Origin: Halopiger djelfimassiliensis
Lineage (GTDB): Archaea; Halobacteriota; Halobacteria; Halobacteriales; Natrialbaceae
DNA: 64,000 nucleotides
Reading direction: 5' to 3'
NCBI RefSeq assembly: GCF_000455365.1
Contig: NZ_HG315685.1
Location: forward strand, 873,600 to 937,599
Under the pieces are notes generated by a model. The model worked only from the letters and a program-made list of their open reading frames with translations. It did no database searches and was not told where the DNA came from. Of the stretch, positions 1 through 9,445 are shown one piece after another (position 1 is the stretch's first letter; the number at the start of each line of letters is the position of its first letter). The position numbers and the translations under genes are program-made.

Positions 1-3000
1 GGCCGGGCCGTCGACGTCGCTGACGGCGAAGTACGCGGGCTCGGGATCGTCGGCCTCCTCGAGCGTAATCATCGTCGACTCGACCTCGTCGGCGGAGATC
101 CCGTGTTCGTACTCGCCCGGCTCGTCGCTTTCGGGGATCTCGTAGGTGAACTCGACGGTCGTGGACTCGCCGCCATCGAGAGTGACCGTCTCCGAGAGTT
201 CAGGCTGGGATTCGAGGACGTCCGAGCCGAAGTCGGTGCCCGGCGGGAAGTAAAAGACCGTTCGAGTGTCGGTCTTGTCGCCGGTGTTGGTGATCGTCGC
301 GTTGATCGTGATTTCCTCCCCGAGGGTTGCGGTCTCGGGTGCCTCGAGGTCGCTCACTTCGAAGTAGGTGCCGAGCGTGAGGTTCGCCGTCGTCGTCGCG
401 CCGGACTCGACGTCGACGAACTCGATGTTCGAATCGTCGTACCCGTCCTCGATCGCACGGAGCGCGTACGATCCGGGCTCGAGGTCGTCGACCTCGTAGT
501 AGCCGTTCTCGTCGGTCATCACCGAGAAGGCATCGCCGTCGGCGTCGACGACGGTTGCGCCCTCGATCGGAACGCCGGCGGCGTTCGTGACGTAACCGTC
601 GATCGAACCGGCCGTCCGGTCGACCACGAAGTCGACGCCCTCGACGTGCTCACCGGCGTCGACGGTCACGATCTCTTCGGGTTCGTAGCCCGGCGGCGTC
701 TCGTCGACGTTGACGACGTACGAGCCAGCGGGGACGCCCGCGATCGCGTAGGCCCCGTCGGCGTCGGTCGTAGCCTCGTAGACCTCACCGTCGCCGTTCT
801 CGGCGACGATCGTGGCATCCTCGACGGGTTCGCCGTCATCGCTTGCAGTCACCTGTCCGCTTATCGTCCCCGACTGGGTCTGTTCGCCGACGGCAAGCGG
901 CGCGTGTGCCGCGTCGTCGTCGCTTTCGACCGCGTGGACCCATTCGAGTGCGGGATCGAGATCGTCGAGCGTGGCCGAGAACTCGACGGAGGCCGACTCG
1001 CCGGGCTCGAGCGAGACGTCCTCCGCCGTACTCTCGGCGCTCGCTTCGTGGCTCTCGCTTGCGTACTCCACTGCGTTCCCGAGGATCGTGTTCGCGTCGT
1101 CAGTGAAGACGGAGTCCGGAACGAACGGCGTTCGGCCGAACGAGGCGAGCAAGACGTGGTCGTCGCCGACCCCGACTGCAGGCCCGTCGGTCTCGTCGGT
1201 GCCGACATCAGCGATCGCGTCCCCGCTGTAGCCATCGAACCAGGCGCGGTCGGCAAAGAGGCCGTCGTGAACTTCGATCCTCTCGCCTTCCGCCGCGACG
1301 CCGTCGAAGAGGCCGTGGTCGTCGGTGATCTCGAGTTCGACCGAATCCAGCCCGCTGTAGCTGGAGTCGACGGATTCGGGATCATCGGTCGCGGCCGAGC
1401 GGTCGCTTACTGCATCCGAGTTACTGGCCCAGTTCTCGAGGAAGACGACGCCCTGATCGTCCTCGAGTGCCTCGAGGAACGCCTCGACGTCGGCGTCCCC
1501 GAAGTCGTTGACCACGAAGACGTCGTACTCGTCGACCGAGTCGAGCAGTTCGTCCGCATCGAGCGAACTCACCGCGTAGGTATCGTCGAGTTCGTCCTGC
1601 AGGGTCTCGGTCGTATTATCGATGTTCTTGGTGAACTCGTCCAGGTCGCCCTCGATGTCACGTTCGTCCAGCGCCGCTCGAAGCGAGTCCTCGTCGAGTC
1701 CGCCGTCGACGACCGCGACGTCGGTTTTCTCCCGGACGACGTCGTACGTCACCGGTTGCGTGTCCGATGCGTCACCGGTGTTCTCGACCGCGGCGGTGAC
1801 GTTGTACTCCACACCGGGCTCGAGGTGCTCCGGCGCGTCGGTGATCTCGACGTCGAAGAACGCTTCGAGGACCGTGATCTCGGCGATTTCGTCGTCGTCC
1901 TCGGTGAAAACGCCGTGTTCGTAGGTGCCTTCGGAGACGTCATCGGTGTCGGCCTCGAACGAGACGGTCGTTTCCGCGCCGGGTTCGATCGTCACTGACT
2001 CCTCCGACAGCGTCTCGTCGAGGTCGTCGAAGCGGTACTCGACGGTTTGGGTGTCCTCGAGGTTACCCGCGTTTTCGATGGTCGCGTTGACGGTAACCGT
2101 CTCGCCCTTGTCGACTTCGGCGGGGGCCTCGAGGGCCGAGACCTCGAACTGCGAAGACAGGTAGGTGAACTCGTCGGTCGCCTCGTGGTCGTCGGTGGAG
2201 ACGGCGACGGCGTAGTCCCCGCTGGCGAGGTCGTCGATGGCGTGTTCGAACGTGATCGTCGTTTCGGACGGACGGTCGACCGGGTCGTCGACGCCGGCTG
2301 CGGCCATGTCGACGATCTCCGTGTCGACCGGTTCGCCGTCGCCCAGTTCGTCCGCATCGTCGTTCAGGTAGAGTTCGATTCGCTGGACTGCTCCCTCGTC
2401 GCCGAGGTTCGTGAGATCCGCCGTCACCGTCAGCGTCTCGCCCTCGGTGACGTTGTCGGGGACCTCGAGATCGGTCACGTCGATCTCGCCTTCGGCGAGT
2501 GTCCCCTGAACCTTCTGCTGGAGCAGGTTCAGGTCGGTCCGCGTGACCGATCCGTCGCGGTTCAGGTCACCGAGGTCCTCGTTGAACGACTCCGGCTCCA
2601 TGTTCTGGAGGTACTGCTGCATCAGCTGGACGTCCTGGACGGTGATCGATTCGTCCTGATCGACGTCGCCGAGATCGTACTCGAGGGTTGCCCCACCGAT
2701 CTCGTCGACGGCCGCGTGGACGTCGATGATGCCGTGTCCGTACCGCACGTCCTTTTCATCGGGGGCATCGTCCGGTTTCCAGGCGGTCTCCTCGAGGGTG
2801 GTTTCGATCTCCTCGTGGGAGATGTCGTCGTTCGCCGAGAGCATGAGCGCGATGGCACCCGACGTATGCGGGGCCGCCATCGACGTCCCCGAGTACTTCT
2901 CGTATCCGCCGCCGGGAACCGAACTCAGAACGTCAGCGCCCGGTGCGGCGACGTCCGGTTTGACCCACTCGTCGGGCCACTCGGGATCGGGTTCGTCCCA

Positions 3001-4152
3001 GTTGTCGGCCTCGATCGTATCGCCGCTCGAGAACTCGGCAATGCCGCCCGTCTCGTTCGAGGCACCGATGCTGAACGAGTCGTAGATGTTCCCGGGCGAA
3101 CCGACACAGCCCTCGCCGGAGTTGCCCGCCGAGGTGACCGCGACGACGCCCATGTCGTTCGCGTTCTGGATCGCGGGGATCCAGGCGTCTTCGTACGCCG
3201 GTCCGAAGAGTCCACAGCCCGCGCCGAAGCTCATGCTGACGACGTCGGAGTCCATCTCCTCGACGACGTACTCGAACCCGGCAATACTGTCGGATTCGGC
3301 GCTCGAACCGCCCGGCAACACGAGCGCGTGCTGGAGGTCGACGTCCGGGGCAACGCCGTAGGTCGGCGTCTCGTTGTCTTCGGGAGCGGCCGCGCCGATC
3401 GTGCCGCCGACGTGCGTCCCGTGCGATTGGGTATCGTGCGGTTCGGAGCCCTCGACCGGCTCACCGTCCGGGCCGATTTCGACCCACCCGCCGGGGTAGG
3501 TCGGATCGTCCTCGTCCTCGGTATAGAGATCGAGGTCGGGGTGATCCACATCGAATCCGGTATCGAGGACGGCGACTTTGACGTCCTCGCCGGTGGCGTC
3601 GAAGTCCTCCCACGTCTCGGTGGCGTTCATCTGTTCGAGACCGTAGGTAAACTCGTCCCCGTCAGCCGTTGCGGCCGGCTGTTCGGACACGTCCGGAACG
3701 CGATACTCCGGTTTCACCGTGATCGATCGAACGCCGTCGATCGACGCCAGTTCCGACGTAGTGACGGCGGTCGTATCGACCTCCGCACGGATCGCGTTCG
3801 TGATCCAGTAGGTGTTGAGCACCTCGACGCCGCCGAGGGTATCGAGGTCCGTTCGAGCGGTCGTCTGTGACGATTCGGCGTGAGATTTAAGCTGCTCGAT
3901 CGCCCGCTCGCGATCGTCGCTGAGCGTTCCGTCGTACTGATCGAGGAGTATATACACCTCCTCGGTACCGTCGGCCTCCTCGAGAGCGGGGTCGATCGTC
4001 GTCTCAGCGGCCTCCGTGTCGAGTGATCGGTCGTCGATACGTTCGGCTGCAGCCGCGCTTCCTGCCAACCCGCTTCCAGCAATCGCGACGAGCGACAGCG
4101 CAAGCAGTAGCGAGAGCAGGGCGGCCGTAAGTCGTTCTCTTGTCTGTCTCAT
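1..4152 (-). CDS. Secreted subtilisin-like serine protease with dockerin and regulatory-like domains (C-terminus off window)
   Basis: This is a halolysin-type S8 protease of at least 1384 residues; its C-terminus lies outside the window. Translation from the ATG at 4152 gives a Sec-like signal peptide (about 1-36), an I9-type propeptide region (about 60-160) and a catalytic domain with D197 (VLDTG), H244 (SHGTHVGG) and S424 (GTSMAAPH). After it come a type I dockerin with two Asp-rich calcium loops (about 492-550), CARDB-like beta domains (about 555-800), a domain resembling a glutamine-amidotransferase/ThuA fold (about 806-1035) and two carboxypeptidase-regulatory-like repeats (about 1095-1250). 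The protein probably degrades proteins outside the cell or at its surface. The triad is intact and there is no frameshift. The domain boundaries are my estimates. Confidence 0.93.
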   Translation of the reverse strand, partial: MRQTRERLTAALLSLLLALSLVAIAGSGLAGSAAAAERIDDRSLDTEAAETTIDPALEEADGTEEVYILLDQYDGTLSDDRERAIEQLKSHAESSQTTARTDLDTLGGVEVLNTYWITNAIRAEVDTTAVTTSELASIDGVRSITVKPEYRVPDVSEQPAATADGDEFTYGLEQMNATETWEDFDATGEDVKVAVLDTGFDVDHPDLDLYTEDEDDPTYPGGWVEIGPDGEPVEGSEPHDTQSHGTHVGGTIGAAAPEDNETPTYGVAPDVDLQHALVLPGGSSAESDSIAGFEYVVEEMDSDVVSMSFGAGCGLFGPAYEDAWIPAIQNANDMGVVAVTSAGNSGEGCVGSPGNIYDSFSIGASNETGGIAEFSSGDTIEADNWDEPDPEWPDEWVKPDVAAPGADVLSSVPGGGYEKYSGTSMAAPHTSGAIALMLSANDDISHEEIETTLEETAWKPDDAPDEKDVRYGHGIIDVHAAVDEIGGATLEYDLGDVDQDESITVQDVQLMQQYLQNMEPESFNEDLGDLNRDGSVTRTDLNLLQQKVQGTLAEGEIDVTDLEVPDNVTEGETLTVTADLTNLGDEGAVQRIELYLNDDADELGDGEPVDTEIVDMAAAGVDDPVDRPSETTITFEHAIDDLASGDYAVAVSTDDHEATDEFTYLSSQFEVSALEAPAEVDKGETVTVNATIENAGNLEDTQTVEYRFDDLDETLSEESVTIEPGAETTVSFEADTDDVSEGTYEHGVFTEDDDEIAEITVLEAFFDVEITDAPEHLEPGVEYNVTAAVENTGDASDTQPVTYDVVREKTDVAVVDGGLDEDSLRAALDERDIEGDLDEFTKNIDNTTETLQDELDDTYAVSSLDADELLDSVDEYDVFVVNDFGDADVEAFLEALEDDQGVVFLENWASNSDAVSDRSAATDDPESVDSSYSGLDSVELEITDDHGLFDGVAAEGERIEVHDGLFADRAWFDGYSGDAIADVGTDETDGPAVGVGDDHVLLASFGRTPFVPDSVFTDDANTILGNAVEYASESHEASAESTAEDVSLEPGESASVEFSATLDDLDPALEWVHAVESDDDAAHAPLAVGEQTQSGTISGQVTASDDGEPVEDATIVAENGDGEVYEATTDADGAYAIAGVPAGSYVVNVDETPPGYEPEEIVTVDAGEHVEGVDFVVDRTAGSIDGYVTNAAGVPIEGATVVDADGDAFSVMTDENGYYEVDDLEPGSYALRAIEDGYDDSNIEFVDVESGATTTANLTLGTYFEVSDLEAPETATLGEEITINATITNTGDKTDTRTVFYFPPGTDFGSDVLESQPELSETVTLDGGESTTVEFTYEIPESDEPGEYEHGISADEVESTMITLEEADDPEPAYFAVSDVDGPA

Positions 4153-4580
4153 TGGTAGTTCTCATGTCTCCTGTTTCCCCCACACGGCGGTGTGGTGTCC
4201 TCATCCCCTGTGTTCGTATTTTCGGGCTGGTATTTCACATCGGTTGACTACATAACAATCCATTAACGAATAGACTAATATAACTATTGGTGGTTGCTAA
4301 CATCAACATCCGTCTCGAGGGGGAGAATCGGCCGCGACTCGGGACAGCCGCCGACCACCGACGGGGAGATTCGATTACAGACTTTCGGAATCGGTCCGTT
4401 CGGTCGAACGAACGAGTCGTCGAGATCGGTACATCGACGTCGAGCCGTCGCCCGCTGGTGATTCGTCTCCGATCGTGACTGTCACAGCTGTCCGAAACCG
4501 TCACGAACCAAAGGCTAAAGAGCGAAACGACCGAACATTCAATCAATGACTATCGTTCGTCTATTGCGGAGGGATCTATC
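4153..4580. promoter_or_regulatory. Divergent intergenic region with AT-rich promoter core
   Basis: This 428-base gap separates the protease (leftward) from the HD protein (rightward). An AT-rich stretch at about 4236-4290 contains TATA-like sequence that can serve the leftward protease and would leave a leader of roughly 100 bases. That leader holds a hairpin, CCACAC-GGCG-GTGTGG, at about 4181-4196. The small open frames in both directions have no recognisable product. A GGAGGG motif at about 4567-4572 is a ribosome-binding site for the HD gene. Confidence 0.45.
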
Positions 4581-5255
4581 GTGGGCGTCGAAATAAAAGA
4601 GACCAGAGTAACCGACGCCGAGTTCGAGGAGATGAAAGGCTTCGTCTTCGAGTACCTCTCGGCCAGCGTCGAGAAAGAAGAGGAGGGTGGTCGCATGCGC
4701 TGGTATCCGTGGCACTCCGCCGAATACCGGCACAACCACATCCTCAACGTCGTCGAACTCGCCGCGGAGATCGCCCGCAACGAGGGTGCAGACGTCGATG
4801 TCACCCGCGTCGCCGCCCTCTTTCATGACGTCGCCAAGCTCGAGACCGATCAGGAACTCCACGCCGAGGCCGGCGCTCGAGTCGCCCGCGAGTACCTCGA
4901 ATCGCGCGCGGATTACCCCGAATCGTTCATCCACCAGGTGTGTCGCGCCATCGAACACCACTCCTATCAGGGCGATCTGACCGATCTGGCGCTCGAGACC
5001 CAGTGTCTGATCGAGGCCGACCTGCTGGACAAGGTCGGGGCCAACGGCACCGCGTTGATGCTGTTGCGGATGGGATACGAGGCCCGCTCGCACATGGACG
5101 CCGACGAGATGGTCGAGCGCGTGCTCGAGCGCGGCTACGACGCCGCTTCGCGGGTCCAGAGCGATACCGCCGAGAGCATCGCCCACCAGCGGCTCAAGCG
5201 CGTGAAGTGGTTCAGCGAGTGGCTGGAAGACGAGATCGCGGCGATGGGCGACTGA
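4581..5255 (+). CDS. HD-domain metal-dependent phosphohydrolase
   Basis: This 224-residue protein of the HD superfamily probably hydrolyses a phosphoester of a nucleotide or similar metabolite; the substrate is unknown. Metal-binding motifs are visible: a His at 51-53 (RHNHILN), the HD pair at 82-83 (LFHDVAK), HH at about 126-127 and an Asp near 149 (IEADLLDK). This is the spacing of small uncharacterised archaeal HD proteins. The start is GTG, chosen because GGAGG lies about 9 bases upstream and conserved residues begin at once. It is a single gene with noncoding sequence on both sides. Confidence 0.88.
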   Translation: MGVEIKETRVTDAEFEEMKGFVFEYLSASVEKEEEGGRMRWYPWHSAEYRHNHILNVVELAAEIARNEGADVDVTRVAALFHDVAKLETDQELHAEAGARVAREYLESRADYPESFIHQVCRAIEHHSYQGDLTDLALETQCLIEADLLDKVGANGTALMLLRMGYEARSHMDADEMVERVLERGYDAASRVQSDTAESIAHQRLKRVKWFSEWLEDEIAAMGD

Positions 5256-5448
5256 TCCGGGCCACGACGGACCTCGAACCGGTTTTCGTCGAACGGAGAC
5301 GCGACGCGTAGCCGCGGCTTCGGGATCGAGACGAGAGACGATCGCGGCGGTTTCAGAGTACCGACACCACCCCGTTACGCGGATCGAACGGGGTTTCGAG
5401 CGGTGCGTATCAGAATCGTTTTATCTCCACAAACCTTACAACACTAAC

Positions 5449-6681
5449 ATGTATGCCGCCGATAATCTGACCGACGCCCTCTCGGTAACGAAACGATATC
5501 TCGGCTCGCTCGGCGTTTCCGGCTGGCTCAAGCTCGCGTTCGTCGTCCTCTTCATCGGTGGTCTCGGGATCACCAATCAGTTGTTCAGCGCCGAACCCCA
5601 GCAGGTGACGGACGCGCTCGATGCCGTCCCGGAGATCTGGCTCGCACTCCTCGTCGCAGCGGCGGTCGGCATGTACGCCGGCATCAGGTATTTCGCCGCG
5701 TTACTCGAGTTCATCTTCGTCGAATCGCTGCGATCTGAGGCGATGCACCTCCGGCGGTACGCCCGGGCGAACCTTCGTCAAGCCCTGTGGCTGCTGTTGT
5801 TTCGTGCCGGCCTGTGGCTCGGATTGTTCGTCGCAATCGCCATTCCGGTCGTGGGCGTGTTCTACGGCGGTGACGTCGCCACTACCGACGAACTGTCGGT
5901 CGGTCACGTGGCGCTGATCGGCGGTTCCGCGTTCGTTTCGTTCGTCGGGCTATGGATCGTCTCGACCCTGACGACGGCGTTTGCCGTCCCCGTCATGGTG
6001 CTCGAGGACCGGGGACCGATCGGTGCCTGGCGGCGGGTCGCGGCCGCGATGCGGTCGAACTGGTCCGGGTTTCTCGGGTATCTCCTCGTGGCGTGGCTGA
6101 TCGGGCTCTGTCTCTGGGTGGCGTTCGCGATCGTCGGGTTCTTCGTCACGCTGTTCGGCCTCGTCCTGTTCGTCCTTTTGCTGGTCCTGCTTTCGGCGGT
6201 CGATCCCGATCTCGCGTACGTCGCGTACGGGATCGGCGTCCTCGGGTATCTCGTCTACCAGTACGTGGTCGCGATCTTCAAGGCTCCCGCCCGGAGCTAC
6301 GTGCGCTACTACGCGCTATTGCTGCTGGGCGATACCGATCCGTCGCTCGATGTCATTCCCGACCAGCGTGCTGCGGTGCGGGCCGACGACAGCGCAGGCG
6401 ACCGCCGATCTCGAGGACCGCCCCGCGAGTCGATCGGCACTGCAGGTAACGGACGAGACGACGTTCCCGACGCAAGCGGTCACTCGAACGGATCGGTACA
6501 CGGAACCGAGAGCGACGACTCCCCGACCTGGAACGGACCGAGCACGTGGAACGACTCACCCGACTGGGTCGACGACTCGAGCGACGACGATTCATCGTCG
6601 GCGTTCGATCCGACCGAGCGGTCCGACCGATCACCGGATACGGACCGCGCCGGGGACGCGGATGCGGACGATCGACGGTGA
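5449..6681 (+). CDS. Polytopic membrane protein with acidic disordered tail
   Basis: This 410-residue protein has about six hydrophobic segments between residues 25 and 285, including a long hydrophobic pair near 205-260, followed by a tail of about 120 residues rich in Asp, Ser, Gly and Arg. The tail is probably disordered and cytoplasmic. It resembles haloarchaeal membrane proteins known only by DUF numbers, and I cannot assign a function. The ATG is supported by a TATA-like TTTTATC about 28 bases upstream, as expected for a leaderless transcript. The M48 protease gene follows after 84 bases on the same strand, so the two may be co-expressed. Confidence 0.8.
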   Translation: MYAADNLTDALSVTKRYLGSLGVSGWLKLAFVVLFIGGLGITNQLFSAEPQQVTDALDAVPEIWLALLVAAAVGMYAGIRYFAALLEFIFVESLRSEAMHLRRYARANLRQALWLLLFRAGLWLGLFVAIAIPVVGVFYGGDVATTDELSVGHVALIGGSAFVSFVGLWIVSTLTTAFAVPVMVLEDRGPIGAWRRVAAAMRSNWSGFLGYLLVAWLIGLCLWVAFAIVGFFVTLFGLVLFVLLLVLLSAVDPDLAYVAYGIGVLGYLVYQYVVAIFKAPARSYVRYYALLLLGDTDPSLDVIPDQRAAVRADDSAGDRRSRGPPRESIGTAGNGRDDVPDASGHSNGSVHGTESDDSPTWNGPSTWNDSPDWVDDSSDDDSSSAFDPTERSDRSPDTDRAGDADADDRR

Positions 6682-6765
6682 TCGCGTCCGGCCGGCGGCC
6701 CCGTACCGCGTTGCTCGCGGCCGGGTCCGTCAGTATTACCGTTCGCCCGTGAGTCTCGTCCGACG

Positions 6766-8187
6766 ATGACGGGTCCGACACGCCGTTCGCGCCGGCTTCG
6801 ACTGTGCCTGTGGGGCCGGATGACGGTCGCGTGTTTCGCCTTGCTGCTCGTGACGAGCGCGCTCGTCGCGCTCGAGGCGCTCGTGATCGGCGTCATCGTC
6901 TACGGAGCGGTGTCCTACACGGCCGCGGGCCTCGAGACCATCGGGACGAGTCGACCGCTGGCGGTCGCGCTCGCGAGCCTCCTCGTCCCCGCCGCGAGCG
7001 GCGTCGCGTGGTGGCTCGCCCGCGCCGTCCGGGCGGCATCCGATTCCGACGGCACGGAGCTTCGAGAGGTGAAGTTACGGGTTCTCCTTCTCGCGTCGAT
7101 GGTCACCGCATCGATGTTCCCGTTGCCGTCGTCGCCCGCCGTCCGGTTCGCCCTCGTCGCGCTCGCGCTCGTCTACCTCGGGTGGTGGTTCGTCACCGAA
7201 CTCGACGCGGCGTGGCCGCCGGAGCAGAACGAGCGGCCCCGCGAGCCGGACGTCGCCGAGGAACTGGGCCGCCGGGTCGGCCGACTCGAGGCCGGGATAA
7301 CGCCGCGATCGATCGCGCTCGCGGTCGCGGCGGCCGCGGCGGTCGGCGGTGGCGTCTTCGCGGCCATCGCGGCGGGCGGCCTCGAGCCGCGACAGGTCGT
7401 TTTCGGGTTCGCGGCGACGTGCTCGCTGGGTACGGTCGGCGTCCACCACGGTCGGACCGCCCGCTCGGAGTTCGACGACGCCGCGGTGTTGCGCGAACTC
7501 GAGGACGAGTTCGGCCCGTGGGTCGACCTCGATGCCGCCGGTCGAGCTGACCTCACGGACCGCGTCCGGCGACTCGCCGCGCGGGCCGACGTCCCCGCCC
7601 CCGACGTTCGGCTGACCGACGCGCGGACCCCCGTGGCCGCAACGGTCGGGTATCGGCCGGCAGCGTCGACGATCGTCCTCTCGAGCGGGCTGCTCGAGCG
7701 CCTCGACGACCGGGAACTCGACGCCGTGGTAGCACACGAACTCGCCCACCTCGGCAACCGGGACGCGGCGGTGCTGACGCTCCTTTCGTTTCCCGCCGCG
7801 AGCGCCCGCGAGACGATCGCGCGCCACGAGCGAAACCCGTTCATGGCGTTTCCCGGCCACGTCGTGATCGCGACGAGCCGCCTCTGTGCCGCGTTCGTGG
7901 CCCGCGCGAGGGAGTACGCCGCCGACGACGGGGCCGTCGCCATCACCGGCACGCCGGCCGCGCTGGCGAGCGCGCTCGAGACGCTCGCGCCGGATACCGC
8001 CGAGCGCCCGGGGGCGGACCTCCGGACCGTCTCGGGGTCGGCCGTGGCCTTCTCGATCGTGCCGCCGCCGTGGGACGAACGGCGGTTCTTCGATCGCACC
8101 AAGCGGTTCGTCTTCCGGCGTCTCCTCGGGACCCACCCGCCGACGGAACGGCGACTCGAACGGCTCGAGACGCGGCTGCGCGAGTAA
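6766..8187 (+). CDS. M48-family (HtpX/Ste24-like) membrane zinc metalloprotease
   Basis: This 473-residue integral membrane protease has the zinc motif HELAH at 324-328 (VVAHELAHLGN) and a downstream REYAADDGA segment that supplies the third zinc ligand. The N-terminal half has several membrane segments (about 20-45, 60-85, 105-145 and 180-225). The protease domain begins near 265 and ends with the PPTERRLERL segment typical of M48 proteins. HtpX-like enzymes degrade misfolded membrane proteins. The N-terminal half is longer than in bacterial HtpX but is common in haloarchaea. The gene converges on the exporter gene with a 5-base gap. Confidence 0.93.
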   Translation: MTGPTRRSRRLRLCLWGRMTVACFALLLVTSALVALEALVIGVIVYGAVSYTAAGLETIGTSRPLAVALASLLVPAASGVAWWLARAVRAASDSDGTELREVKLRVLLLASMVTASMFPLPSSPAVRFALVALALVYLGWWFVTELDAAWPPEQNERPREPDVAEELGRRVGRLEAGITPRSIALAVAAAAAVGGGVFAAIAAGGLEPRQVVFGFAATCSLGTVGVHHGRTARSEFDDAAVLRELEDEFGPWVDLDAAGRADLTDRVRRLAARADVPAPDVRLTDARTPVAATVGYRPAASTIVLSSGLLERLDDRELDAVVAHELAHLGNRDAAVLTLLSFPAASARETIARHERNPFMAFPGHVVIATSRLCAAFVARAREYAADDGAVAITGTPAALASALETLAPDTAERPGADLRTVSGSAVAFSIVPPPWDERRFFDRTKRFVFRRLLGTHPPTERRLERLETRLRE

Positions 8188-8192
8188 GCGGG

Positions 8193-8873
8193 TCAGACGA
8201 ACCGGAGCGTGCCGACGGCGAGAAAGAGCAGGCCGAAGCCGGCCAGCACGACGGCGCTGAGGGCGGCGACCGCGGGCGCGAAGGCGTCGACTCGGCGGCC
8301 CGCGGCGTCCAGTGCGAGGGGATAGGCGATAACCCAGACGACGATGCCGGCGAAGAAGCCGATCAGGAGCGACGGCGAGCCGGTCTGGACGACCAGCGTG
8401 CCAGCGAGGACGTCGTCGATGGCCGGGACGTGGGCGAAGACGTCGAGGTTGCCGGGCTGGAGGAGGCCGACGCCGACGGTGAGCCAGAAGCCGATCTGGT
8501 AGGGGTTGGTCACCGAGAGGACGAACGTCCGGCGAAAGCCCTTGGAGGTGTCGTTGCCGCCGTCGGTGAACGAGCGGGCGGCTCTCGCCTCCTTGACAGC
8601 GCCGACGGCGAAGTACAGCATGAGGAGGCCTCCCGCGAGATAGAGCGCGGGTCTGACGGCGGGGTAGCGATCGATCACGGCGACGACGCCACCCAGCGTG
8701 AGCAGGAAATAGAGAACGTCTGCGAGCATGGCTCCGAGCCCGGCCCGGAAGCCGGCTCCCCAGCCGCGGACGACGCTCTCCTCGGCGATGAGGGCGTTCA
8801 TCGGCCCCGGCGGTGCGGCGAGGGCGAGTCCGAAGACGGCCCCCGCGAGTCCGGTAACGAGTAGACTGGTCAC
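8193..8873 (-). CDS. LysE/RhtB-family exporter
   Basis: This 226-residue transporter has about six membrane helices and the LysE-type N-terminal signature APPGPMNALIAEES with a following GxxAGLGAMLAD segment. LysE-family proteins export amino acids or other small molecules by exchange with protons; the substrate here cannot be told. It starts at a GTG and is read leftward, ending 5 bases from the M48 protease stop. It appears to be monocistronic. Confidence 0.9.
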   Translation of the reverse strand: MTSLLVTGLAGAVFGLALAAPPGPMNALIAEESVVRGWGAGFRAGLGAMLADVLYFLLTLGGVVAVIDRYPAVRPALYLAGGLLMLYFAVGAVKEARAARSFTDGGNDTSKGFRRTFVLSVTNPYQIGFWLTVGVGLLQPGNLDVFAHVPAIDDVLAGTLVVQTGSPSLLIGFFAGIVVWVIAYPLALDAAGRRVDAFAPAVAALSAVVLAGFGLLFLAVGTLRFV

Positions 8874-9001
8874 GAGTAGTCAACGAAAGGTGCCAAAACG
8901 TGAAAAACACAGCGACACCGGAACGTCTGGACGAAGACGCCACCTATTTCGCATCCTGACCGACGCCGGAGTCCTCGGCCTCGAGCCGCGTTTACGGGCC
9001 G

Positions 9002-9247
9002 CTACGGCCCGAGGTCGGGACCGTGCGGCCCCCTCGAGTCAGGGGCTTCCTCGTCGTCGAGCAGGCCGGGCGACACCCGACAGCCACAGGGCGCGGCGGT
9101 CGCCTCGAGCGGGCCGGTGGCGGTGACCCGCACGACGGGGCCGCCACAGCGGGGACAGGTGGGCAGCGACGAGACGTCAGGCACGTCGTCGTCGTCGTAG
9201 TCGATGCCCAACTCGTCGAAGATTTCGGCTAGACCCACCGCGACCAC
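9002..9247 (-). CDS. Small zinc-finger protein (CPRCG...PCGC)
   Basis: This 81-residue acidic protein has two cysteine pairs, CPRCGG and PCGC, spaced to bind one zinc. Haloarchaea encode many such micro-zinc-finger proteins, mostly without known function. A second GTG three codons in is an equally possible start. The segment from CPRCG to PCGC is clearly related to the protein encoded at 10029-10208, so the two are paralogues about 1 kb apart. A role in nucleic-acid or protein binding is only a guess. Confidence 0.72.
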   Translation of the reverse strand: MVAVGLAEIFDELGIDYDDDDVPDVSSLPTCPRCGGPVVRVTATGPLEATAAPCGCRVSPGLLDDEEAPDSRGPHGPDLGP

Positions 9248-9308
9248 CGGACGCGACGGTCCGCGAGAAACGCCGTAGCTACTCGAAGACTGCGGTACGG
9301 CTCGCTTG

Positions 9309-9325
9309 CGGGATGTTTATATCCC
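9309..9325 (+). promoter_or_regulatory. TATA box inside an inverted repeat
   Basis: A CGGGAT / ATCCCG inverted repeat brackets GTTTAT, so a TTTATAT TATA element lies inside a dyad. A regulator binding the dyad would block TFB/TBP. Transcription would start about 25 bases downstream, near 9344, at the foot of the hairpins described next. Confidence 0.45.
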
Positions 9326-9343
9326 GTCAGAATGTACGTAATC

Positions 9344-9445
9344 ATGCTTTCAAGCCGGCATGGTTTGGAAGCCGCGTCTCGGGTGCCCTTAACACCCGGG
9401 GCCTTTGCGTACGCCCCCAGTGGAGCGCGACTTCCGTTCTGATTG
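9344..9445 (+). ncRNA. Putative structured small RNA (two strong hairpins)
   Basis: Two stems follow the TATA element. Stem 1 pairs 9346-9356 with 9362-9372 (11 pairs including G-U, loop GGCAT). Stem 2 pairs CGGGTG with CACCCG (9380-9385 with 9393-9398, loop CCCTTAA) and extends by G-U and G-C pairs at its base. A palindromic GCGTACGC follows at about 9407-9414, then an AT-richer stretch that could hold the 3' end. I see no tRNA, box C/D, RNase P or SRP signature. It could also be a structured leader for the small protein at 9666. The 3' end is a guess. Confidence 0.4.

Noticed and set aside
103-3870. Long plus-strand open frames opposite the protease
   Set aside because: They are antisense to a clear protease with intact domains. 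High-GC haloarchaeal genes leave the reverse frame open.
4235-4546. Minus-strand frame in the protease upstream region
   Set aside because: Poor composition, and it covers the probable promoter.
7075-8943. 622-codon minus-strand frame opposite the M48 gene and exporter
   Set aside because: Arg-rich, low-complexity product in the shadow of recognised genes on both strands.
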